Positions 1-11,277 of a stretch of 15,973 nt of DNA are shown piece by piece. The position numbers were made by a program, and so were the translations under genes. Position 1 is the first letter of the stretch. Every line of letters begins with the position of its first letter. Source of the DNA: Opitutia bacterium UBA977 (lineage in GTDB: Bacteria; Verrucomicrobiota; Verrucomicrobiia; Opitutales; Coraliomargaritaceae); assembly GCA_002292345.1 (NCBI GenBank), contig DBBT01000072.1:1-15973 (forward strand), in the 5' to 3' direction. Below the pieces are notes generated by a model. That model ran no database searches, was not told where the DNA came from, and saw only the letters and a program-made list of their open reading frames with translations.

Positions 1-2
1 TA

Positions 3-1373
3 ATCGCTGTATTATTTTTCGCTGGAGTTGCATTGTCACTCAACACCAGCTCTCAGGCGCAATCCGCCCCGCCGATCGACCTTTATCGCGTCCCAAGTCC
101 TAGCGAACAACAACTGCAGCGTGTACCGAAAAATCTAGCGCGCTGGCACATGGGAGCCACTCTAGTGATCGTTAAAGACAAACAATTTCTCCGCGTTCAG
201 CTACCAGATGTGGGCTATTTTGATGAATCTATCCTACTCAGCGACAACTCTGCGCTCACCTACACCATCCCTCAAGGACAACACGATTACATTATTGATT
301 TAGGTCAGTTCATGAAGGTGTCCCGCTTTTATTTTAACAACGAGAGCGCAGCAGGTACTATGCAACTGATGTCCTCGAACGTCCTCAACCCACTTGAAGA
401 TGGAAAGTGGGTCAAACTGACACAACCAATAGCATTCCTAGAAGGCGACATACCGTCGACCACCTTCACAGAAGTCGATACCCGCTACCTGCTGGTGCGA
501 TTCAACATAATCAATCAGGGGCGTCTCGGACAATTTGGGGCAACCGGTCCTCTAAATATCACTCAAGCTAACATTCAACTCGGCAAAGGTGAAGAAACTG
601 AAGAAACCATCAAAGTACAGTCCCCTATTATCAAGTACGACTTCGGGGCAGCCTACACTGGCAGCCGCATCATCTATGCTAGCGGCGGTGCCCTAGATTC
701 AGTCTTAAACCTACAGGATGATGATCCAACCACCTCCTATGAGTTCCCTCGTGACGAAGAATCGATCGCCATTGTTGACCTACGTAAAAAGACTCAGATG
801 CGCACCATCGCCTTGAACTTTAATAAAGGTAATCAAGGCACACTGCAATTATATCTAACCAACCACTTACCAGAAGAATTCTCTTCCGACAAGCAAACCG
901 GGGTCGCCACTTTTACGAATAAATTAGGCCATACCGAACGCGCACAATTAGCCGCCAACGGCGATTCGAATTTCGAATTCTTTATGGCAGCACAGCAAGA
1001 GCAACAAATCGTTCGCGTCCCAAGCGACTTTTTCTACGACATCGAAGATTCATTTACCGTTGAGGTTAAACGCGAGAACACAGGCGTTCAGCATACCTTT
1101 GATGAAATCGAACGCAGATATGTCATTGTCCGATATATTCCTGAAAATTTGAAGAGTGATTACAAAATTCAACCTGCGAAATACACCTTGGAAAATAGCG
1201 ATTTTCGCATCCAGAGAGCACAAGCAGCACCGGCACCCTTCAGCTTCGGCGGAATATCTGCGATTGGCGACGTGCCTTTCGACGATCTAATCTTCACCAT
1301 GGATGCCGAACTAGCCCCAGCCGGCCCTCCTCCTGGATCTCCCCCGGGCCCACCAGTAATCCTCTCGCAATAA
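3..1373 (+). CDS. Exported protein with two discoidin-like modules, 5' end cut by the window
   Basis: The reading frame is open from position 3, and 456 residues are visible. The first codons read IAVLFFAGVAL, the hydrophobic core of a signal peptide, followed by a likely signal peptidase I site after S-Q-A (visible residue 19). The true start therefore lies before the window, and the TTG at 33 is not the start. The mature protein contains two similar beta-rich modules. Each has an 'I-I/V-D-L' strand (residues about 95-100 and 257-262), then a 'GT-x-QL' strand, then an 'R-Y-hydrophobic-V-R-aromatic' strand (about 161-167 and 371-378). The second module also has 'LQDDDPTTSYEF', which resembles the start of F5/8 type C (discoidin-like) domains. 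This suggests a duplicated carbohydrate- or surface-binding fold, but the family assignment is inference. The C-terminus is rich in Pro and Gly. The gene ends just before a strong terminator. No specific function is recognised. Confidence 0.8.
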   Translation: MAVLFFAGVALSLNTSSQAQSAPPIDLYRVPSPSEQQLQRVPKNLARWHMGATLVIVKDKQFLRVQLPDVGYFDESILLSDNSALTYTIPQGQHDYIIDLGQFMKVSRFYFNNESAAGTMQLMSSNVLNPLEDGKWVKLTQPIAFLEGDIPSTTFTEVDTRYLLVRFNIINQGRLGQFGATGPLNITQANIQLGKGEETEETIKVQSPIIKYDFGAAYTGSRIIYASGGALDSVLNLQDDDPTTSYEFPRDEESIAIVDLRKKTQMRTIALNFNKGNQGTLQLYLTNHLPEEFSSDKQTGVATFTNKLGHTERAQLAANGDSNFEFFMAAQQEQQIVRVPSDFFYDIEDSFTVEVKRENTGVQHTFDEIERRYVIVRYIPENLKSDYKIQPAKYTLENSDFRIQRAQAAPAPFSFGGISAIGDVPFDDLIFTMDAELAPAGPPPGSPPGPPVILSQ

Positions 1374-1400
1374 AAACTGCCTGCTAATTTTAATAGTTTT

Positions 1401-1430
1401 AAAAGCCCTCGCCCTCCGCGAGGGCTTTTT
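1401..1430 (+). terminator. Intrinsic terminator after the exported protein gene
   Basis: An 11-bp perfect stem (1401-1411 with 1419-1429, AAAAGCCCTCG / CGAGGGCTTTT) has a 7-base loop and ends in a T-run. The A-run on the left arm becomes a T-run on the other strand, so it could work in both directions. It separates the first gene from recD2. Confidence 0.92.
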
Positions 1431-1450
1431 CGTGCTTAGCCATACACGCA

Positions 1451-1478
1451 TTGACCTTCCTTCACTCTTCTGTAGATC
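1451..1478 (+). promoter_or_regulatory. Possible recD2 promoter
   Basis: TTGACC (1451-1456) and TAGATC (1473-1478) are 16 bases apart and would start transcription near 1485, about 13 bases before the ATG at 1498. The -35 match is good and the -10 match is poor. Its position downstream of the terminator at 1401-1430 is sensible. It is a weak call on its own. Confidence 0.3.
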
Positions 1479-1497
1479 TGTTAAAAAGTCCGCAACT

Positions 1498-3822
1498 ATG
1501 GCAGAGAACAACTCAAGCGAATCCATCACAGGCGTCCTCGAACGGATCATCTTCTTCAACGAAGAGAATGCCTATTGCGTGGCCGAGGTCAGCGTCGCCA
1601 ACGGCAAGCGCCCCGTCACCATCCTCGGCCCACTCCCGGGAGTACAATGCGGCGAGACGCTTAAGCTTGATGGTCAATGGACCCGTCACACCACGCACGG
1701 CGATCAGTTCAAAGTCGCCAGCTTCAAGTCCCAACTTCCCGCTTCTGTACACGGCATCCGCAAATACCTCGGCAGCGGCCTAATTCACGGCATCGGCAAA
1801 TCCTATGCTAAGAAAATTGTCGACCACTTTGGTGCCGACACCCTGAAGATCATTAGCGAAAACTCTGGCCGACTTCACGAAATCCCCGGCATCGGCAAAA
1901 CGCGCGCCAAATCTATCAAAGCGGCGTGGGACGATCAAAGTGCAGTGCGCGATGTAATGATGTTTCTGCAGACCTACGGCGTCACCCCGACCCAATGCGT
2001 GCGACTCGTTAAAAAATACGGCAGCGGTGCCAAACGAATTCTACAAGACGAGCCTTACCGGCTAGCCGAAGATATCGAACGCATCGGCTTTAAAACCGCT
2101 GATAAGATAGCCCTTAACCTAGGCTTTCCAACTAATTGCAAAGAACGCATCGACGCTGGCATCATTCATACCATGCGCACACTCGAAGACGAAGGGCACA
2201 CAGTGGGGACCGAACAAATGATCCTCGAGTACGCCACGAAGCTGCTCGGTGTCGATCCCGTCGACATTCAGCGCCGCATGCATGCGCTCAACGACGCCAA
2301 GAAACTACTCTCAATTAAGGCCTACGATGAAAAAAATAAATATCTCGGCCCGGCCTGTCAGATGCCCAACACCGCCAGCGCGGAAAAACGCATCGCCGAC
2401 GCCATCGCCCGAATCGACAGCACCGCATCGATTTTACCTATAATTAAGATCGAGCCAGCGATCATATGGGCGCAGCAAAAAGCAGGCTTTGAGTTCGCCG
2501 ATCAACAGGCCGAGGCCCTACGCAAAACACTTACTTCAAAAGTCTCCATCATCACCGGTGGCCCCGGCACAGGCAAAACCACGATCCTTCGCGCAGTCGT
2601 CGACATCCTCCGCGCCAAGCGCACCCGAATTCTGCTCGCGTCTCCTACGGGACGTGCCGCGCAACGCTTGGCCGAAGCTTCCGGTGCGCCCGCAAGCACA
2701 ATCCATCGACTACTCAAATACGACGGCGCCTCGCGCACATTTACTTACAACGAGGACAACCCACTACCCTGCGACTTACTCATCTTGGATGAAACCAGTA
2801 TGCTCGACACCCGCCTCGCCGCAAGCCTGCTACAAGCAGTCCCGAGCAGTGCACATTTGCTACTGGTAGGCGACGCTGACCAACTCCCTTCCGTTGGCGC
2901 CGGAAATGTCTTGGGAGATCTTATGGCCGCTCCGCCCGCGACCGTCACTCGGCTCAATACCATTTACCGACAAGGCAAAGAAAGCGGCATTGTCTCTACG
3001 GCACACGGCATCCTTAAAGGTGAATCCCATCCAGGCTCGACCTTCCGTAGCTTCCGCGATCTCGATGCTAGCACGGACTTTAGCTTCATCGAAGCCGATA
3101 CTCCAGAGCAGTGCGTCCAAGCGATTTTGTATTTGGCCCGCGAATACATCCCAAAGCATCACAAGGTAAACGCAGTTCGCGACATTCAGATCATGTCCCC
3201 GATGCATCGCGGCACCGGCGGCATCACAGTGCTCAACGCCGAGATCCAAGAGTGCCTTAACCCAAAAACCACCGCTGAATCCAGACTCCGTTCCGACCCC
3301 GACTACGCGCCCGCCAAACAAACCCATTTTCGCGAAAAAACACGCAAGCCACTGCCCGCCGAAATTCCCTACGGTAGCAGCACCTTTCGTATCGGCGATA
3401 AAGTCATTCAGACTCGCAATAACTACGACAAAAATGTCTTCAACGGCGACATGGGCATCATTCGCAGTATTGCCGCCGACAGCTCTAGTATCACCATCGA
3501 GTTCACCGGTGATATCATCGAATATACCAAAGGCGAGCTCTCCGAAGTCCAACTGGCCTACTGTATCTCGATCCACAAAAGCCAAGGCAGTGAATACCCC
3601 ATCGTCATCATCCCACTGCTCAAGCAGCATTTCATGCTCCTCCAGCGCAATCTCGTTTACACCGGCATCACACGTGCGCGTCAGAAAGTCTATCTCGTCG
3701 GCTCTTTAGACGCCTACTCTATGGCGATTAAAAACAACGACCAACAAGTCCGCCGCACCCACCTACGCCGTCGACTTCGCAGTGCCGTCGAAAAATGCCA
3801 AACACCGGTCGCTGAAACTTAA
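1498..3822 (+). CDS. recD2: RecD2-family SF1 DNA helicase
   Basis: This is a 5'-3' DNA helicase of superfamily 1B, RecD2 (RecD-like/TraA) type, which works in DNA repair without RecBC. The 774-residue product has the full family layout. An N-terminal OB-like region is followed by helix-hairpin-helix repeats (GIGKSYAKK near 98, GIGKTRAKS near 131, and a third-like segment IGFKTADKIALNLGF). The ATPase core has Walker A GGPGTGKTT at 354-362 and Walker B/motif II DET at 431-433. The C-terminal core has HKSQGSE at about 693-699 and motif VI YTGITRAR at about 721-728. The frame extends upstream to a GTG at 1432, but that stretch (LSHTRIDLPSLFCRS...) is unlike the family and contains the possible promoter. 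The ATG at 1498, giving MAENNSSESITGVLERI, is preferred. No Shine-Dalgarno sequence precedes it. The gene stands alone, 159 bases before uvrA. Confidence 0.95.
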   Translation: MAENNSSESITGVLERIIFFNEENAYCVAEVSVANGKRPVTILGPLPGVQCGETLKLDGQWTRHTTHGDQFKVASFKSQLPASVHGIRKYLGSGLIHGIGKSYAKKIVDHFGADTLKIISENSGRLHEIPGIGKTRAKSIKAAWDDQSAVRDVMMFLQTYGVTPTQCVRLVKKYGSGAKRILQDEPYRLAEDIERIGFKTADKIALNLGFPTNCKERIDAGIIHTMRTLEDEGHTVGTEQMILEYATKLLGVDPVDIQRRMHALNDAKKLLSIKAYDEKNKYLGPACQMPNTASAEKRIADAIARIDSTASILPIIKIEPAIIWAQQKAGFEFADQQAEALRKTLTSKVSIITGGPGTGKTTILRAVVDILRAKRTRILLASPTGRAAQRLAEASGAPASTIHRLLKYDGASRTFTYNEDNPLPCDLLILDETSMLDTRLAASLLQAVPSSAHLLLVGDADQLPSVGAGNVLGDLMAAPPATVTRLNTIYRQGKESGIVSTAHGILKGESHPGSTFRSFRDLDASTDFSFIEADTPEQCVQAILYLAREYIPKHHKVNAVRDIQIMSPMHRGTGGITVLNAEIQECLNPKTTAESRLRSDPDYAPAKQTHFREKTRKPLPAEIPYGSSTFRIGDKVIQTRNNYDKNVFNGDMGIIRSIAADSSSITIEFTGDIIEYTKGELSEVQLAYCISIHKSQGSEYPIVIIPLLKQHFMLLQRNLVYTGITRARQKVYLVGSLDAYSMAIKNNDQQVRRTHLRRRLRSAVEKCQTPVAET

Positions 3823-3829
3823 GGTATAT

Positions 3830-3847
3830 TCGAGCCACTCAGCTCGA
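3830..3847 (+). repeat. Short inverted repeat after recD2
   Basis: TCGAGC (3830-3835) and GCTCGA (3842-3847) form a 6-bp stem with a 6-base loop, 7 bases after the recD2 stop. No T-run follows, so it is at best a weak transcript-end structure. The rest of the 159-base gap before uvrA shows no convincing promoter or operator to me. An 8-base direct repeat, TAAGGTAT, occurs at 3820 and 3909. Confidence 0.35.
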
Positions 3848-3981
3848 GTCATTCACACTGACCAGAAGTGGCCTAGAGAAGTTTCTTTTTTCAACAAGAC
3901 CCCGCGTGTAAGGTATGTCAGCCTGCCACGTTTAGACCCTTTACCGTTTTAGATTTTTCAGCCACCTCTGACTCAAACACG

Positions 3982-9558
<5,577 letters not shown>

Positions 9559-9582
9559 AAGTGACTATCGAATATCAAAGCC

Positions 9583-9611
9583 TTAACCAAAAAGAGCCAA
9601 TCTAATAGAAT
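9583..9611 (+). promoter_or_regulatory. Promoter of the DUF5069 gene
   Basis: TTAACC (9583-9588) and TAGAAT (9606-9611) are separated by exactly 17 bases. They match the sigma-70 consensus at 4/6 and 5/6 positions. Transcription would begin near 9618, about 32 bases before the ATG at 9650 and inside the palindrome at 9614-9630. Confidence 0.55.
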
Positions 9612-9613
9612 TA

Positions 9614-9630
9614 GAATGAACAGTTCATTC
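9614..9630 (+). promoter_or_regulatory. Perfect 17-bp palindrome, likely operator
   Basis: GAATGAACAGTTCATTC is a perfect palindrome of 8 + 1 + 8 bases. It starts two bases after the -10 element and covers the predicted transcription start, the usual place for a repressor site. The inner TGAAC-A-GTTCA half-sites resemble TetR-type operators in form. No cognate regulator gene is in the window. Confidence 0.5.
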
Positions 9631-9649
9631 AAAAACTCTCTTATTCATC

Positions 9650-10096
9650 ATGACCACATCAAACGTAACCTCACTCGATCTCAGCAACGCATTTCCCCGC
9701 AGCCCGCGCGCGACGCTGGCTGGCTACGTCATCGCTGCGCGCACACTCGACAAGTGCCGAGCGGTGATCGCTGGCACAGCAGGCGAATACCACTTTGATT
9801 GCCCACTCGACCAGCTGTTTCTCAATTTTGCTGGGATCTCTGCTGAGAACTTTAAAGCCTTTGTCGCAACAGGCGCCGATGATACCGCCGTCGCCGAATG
9901 GATTCAAGCCAACGGCACAGAGCACACACAGGAGGCATTGGTGCAATGGAACAACGATCTACGCTTCAAGCGGATCAGTGAAATGCCGGTCAAGCTGCAA
10001 GTGTATCTCGAAGGGTACATCGCAGAGTTCATCCCGGCGGACAAAATCGTTTATACTTGGTTCGACGTATATGACATCGAAGAACAACGGTTCTAA
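9650..10096 (+). CDS. DUF5069 domain-containing protein
   Basis: This 148-residue soluble protein has no signal peptide or membrane segment. Its pattern matches what I recall of DUF5069. An N-terminal 'LAGYVIAARTLDKCRAVIAG' stretch (about residues 24-43) leads into 'GEYHFDCPLDQLFLNFAGI', then a helical middle, and it ends in 'VYTWFDVYDIEEQRF'. The family is small, found in Verrucomicrobiota, Planctomycetota and relatives, and has no established biochemical role. The ATG at 9650 is preferred because the conserved region begins soon after it. There is no Shine-Dalgarno sequence. The gene appears to be transcribed alone, from its own promoter with an overlapping palindrome, so it may be induced under specific conditions. 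Family assignment is from memory of the motif pattern. Confidence 0.85.
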   Translation: MTTSNVTSLDLSNAFPRSPRATLAGYVIAARTLDKCRAVIAGTAGEYHFDCPLDQLFLNFAGISAENFKAFVATGADDTAVAEWIQANGTEHTQEALVQWNNDLRFKRISEMPVKLQVYLEGYIAEFIPADKIVYTWFDVYDIEEQRF

Positions 10097-10150
10097 TATT
10101 AGGAGGCACGTTACGTTGCTGCATCTGACGAAATTCTGCGGAATATCCAG

Positions 10151-10193
10151 TATTTTCAGTGAATCGGTGAGTTTCTCAAATTCTCTGAAAATA
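10151..10193 (+). repeat. Long multi-part hairpin between the DUF5069 gene and tRNA-Ser
   Basis: A perfect 9-bp outer stem (TATTTTCAG 10151-10159 with CTGAAAATA 10185-10193) continues after a T-T mismatch as GAAT/ATTC (10161-10164 with 10180-10183). After a small internal loop it continues as TGAG/CTCA (10168-10171 with 10175-10178), closed by TTT. The 17 base pairs in 43 bases make a compact folded unit. No T-run follows, so it is not a standard terminator. It may be a 3' end of the DUF5069 mRNA, a structured leader of the tRNA transcript, or a small RNA. Confidence 0.6.
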
Positions 10194-10240
10194 AGGATTG
10201 ATCTTCGCGCTCAGCCCGCTTTCTTCCTCCGTATTGGTAT

Positions 10241-10331
<91 letters not shown>

Positions 10332-10342
10332 CTTTTTAAAAC

Positions 10343-10366
10343 CCGCGAAACACTCGCGGTTTTTTT
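10343..10366 (+). terminator. Intrinsic terminator after tRNA-Ser
   Basis: CCGCGA (10343-10348) pairs with TCGCGG (10354-10359) around AACAC, followed by seven Ts (10360-10366). A four-base A-run precedes the stem, so on the minus strand it also ends in a short T-run. It could serve the convergent minus-strand genes as well. Confidence 0.9.
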
Positions 10367-10592
10367 ATTCACGCATCTGAAAATGCGTAAAACCATACAG
10401 GCGTCCCGAATCAAGCCACCCAATCAAGTTATTAGCGCATCGGACGCCGAGCACGCCACCGATAGTCCACAGCGATAATAAGCCAGCCACCAAAAGCAAA
10501 GGTGGCATCGAGGAAGGGTCATGGATTAGATAGAAACTATTCAAATATAGCGCGGAGCAAAATAAACATGCAGATCGGCATTCAGGAACCAT
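10365..10592 (-). CDS. Possible small one-helix membrane protein
   Basis: This doubtful gene starts at the ATG at 10592, overlaps the end of the upstream minus-strand gene by 11 bases, and encodes 75 residues. A single hydrophobic helix (LLLVAGLLSLWTIGGVLGV, about residues 32-50) would span the membrane and is followed by a short basic tail. In its favour, the stop codon (10365-10367) sits directly at the edge of the bidirectional terminator at 10343-10366, as expected for the last gene of a minus-strand transcript. Against it, it is short, has no ribosome binding site and no family I recognise. The frame also extends upstream to 10697. A shorter form could start at the ATG at 10508 (47 residues). 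It may equally be a chance frame or a gene remnant. Confidence 0.3.
   Translation of the reverse strand: MVPECRSACLFCSALYLNSFYLIHDPSSMPPLLLVAGLLSLWTIGGVLGVRCANNLIGWLDSGRLYGFTHFQMRE
10371..10388. repeat. Small perfect hairpin next to the tRNA terminator
   Basis: ACGCAT (10371-10376) and ATGCGT (10383-10388) pair perfectly around CTGAAA. No T-run follows on either strand. It lies within the last codons of the doubtful small minus-strand gene at 10365-10592. Confidence 0.4.
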
Positions 10593-11136
10593 CGGCGCTA
10601 CCAGCTGCTCGAACGGGCACGGCGGTATCGGCGCGATTTTGTCGAAACTGAAAGCGATTAATATCGCGCAGCGACAGTGTTTCACCGGTCTGCGCATAAC
10701 CCTTTGATTTATTCAGCATCCTTTCATACATACGTTTATTCTCGATCTTCTTCGCAGTCGAATTTGTACTAATCTGTGCCTGACGCTCGAGGTCGGCCAG
10801 CCGTCCATTCCACTTGGAAATATCCATCGATTTTGTCTCAAACTCGACTACTTCAGACTTAAAGCGCTTTTTATCTTTAGTTTCAGTTAGCGAAATATTC
10901 GATTTTTTCGAGCCGAGTGAGGAATAATGTGAGTCCCATTGCTTAAAGGGAAACGACTTCTGCAGCAAATCAGACTTTTGATTGCCCGACCAAGATTTTT
11001 GTTCGACGCGCTTTTGCGACAGGTTTTTCTCCTGCTTATTATATGCATCCACTGCCGATATCTCGCCCCGTAAGCATGCGACAGACATTACAAATGCTAG
11101 GGCGATAAAAAAAATCAATGGGGCTCGAATATACAT
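10582..11136 (-). CDS. Lysine-rich exported protein of unknown function
   Basis: The 184-residue product starts with a clear signal peptide (MYIRAPLIFFIALAFVMSVAC, with likely cleavage after S-V-A at residue 20). The cysteine right after that site raises the possibility of a lipoprotein, but the residue at -3 is Ser, so the lipobox is poor. The mature part is hydrophilic, rich in Lys, Gln and Ser, with no second membrane segment. It probably forms helices in the middle (about 110-150). It ends in a more patterned segment, 'LSLRDINRFQFRQNR' (about 157-171), followed by 'AVPVRAAGS', which looks like a conserved anchor or binding motif. I do not recognise the family. The ATG at 11136 has no Shine-Dalgarno sequence at the right distance. 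It is divergent from leuS, with about 140 bases between the two starts. Confidence 0.75.
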   Translation of the reverse strand: MYIRAPLIFFIALAFVMSVACLRGEISAVDAYNKQEKNLSQKRVEQKSWSGNQKSDLLQKSFPFKQWDSHYSSLGSKKSNISLTETKDKKRFKSEVVEFETKSMDISKWNGRLADLERQAQISTNSTAKKIENKRMYERMLNKSKGYAQTGETLSLRDINRFQFRQNRADTAVPVRAAGSADGS

Positions 11137-11149
11137 ATGACAGGTTCGA

Positions 11150-11178
11150 TGTGTAAAGCCGCCTCCTTAAAATATCAA
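11150..11178 (-). promoter_or_regulatory. Possible promoter of the exported lysine-rich protein
   Basis: Read on the minus strand, TTGATA (11173-11178) and TACACA (11150-11155) are 17 bases apart. The -35 is 5/6 and the -10 only 3/6. Transcription would begin about 10-12 bases before the ATG at 11136. An AAGGAGG string lies in the spacer, 25 bases from the start, too far to act as its ribosome binding site. Confidence 0.3.
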
Positions 11179-11231
11179 GCTAATCTGCCCTATCGCACGA
11201 TTTGAATCAGCGCGTCTCGGGCTTTGCATTA

Positions 11232-11259
11232 TTGACTGACTGCAAACGAACCTTCTAAA
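11232..11259 (+). promoter_or_regulatory. Possible leuS promoter
   Basis: TTGACT (11232-11237, 5/6) and TCTAAA (11254-11259, 4/6) are 16 bases apart. Transcription would start about 11-12 bases before the leuS ATG at 11278. No T-box-like leader fits in this short space. Confidence 0.4.
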
Positions 11260-11277
11260 TCCGCGGTTTTCTATAAC

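Noticed and set aside
33..35. TTG as start codon of the first gene
   Set aside because: The frame is open upstream to position 3 and encodes the core of a signal peptide, so the real start lies before the window.
1432..1497. Upstream extension of recD2 from a GTG at 1432
   Set aside because: The extension abuts the terminator, covers the possible promoter and is unlike RecD2 N-termini. The ATG at 1498 fits the family.
2860..3630. 256-codon open frame on the minus strand
   Set aside because: It lies wholly inside recD2, whose helicase motifs run across it. It is a frame shadow.
3830..3847. Terminator after recD2
   Set aside because: The stem is only 6 bp and no T-run follows. Listed as a repeat only.
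10101..10118. AGGAGG followed by TTG as the start of a small gene
   Set aside because: The frame from the TTG runs through the tRNA, and the product resembles nothing. The AGGAGG has no suitable ATG or GTG behind it.
10198..10240. Promoter for tRNA-Ser from TTGATC at 10198
   Set aside because: No -10-like box lies at 16-18 bases; the next TA-rich string abuts the tRNA itself.
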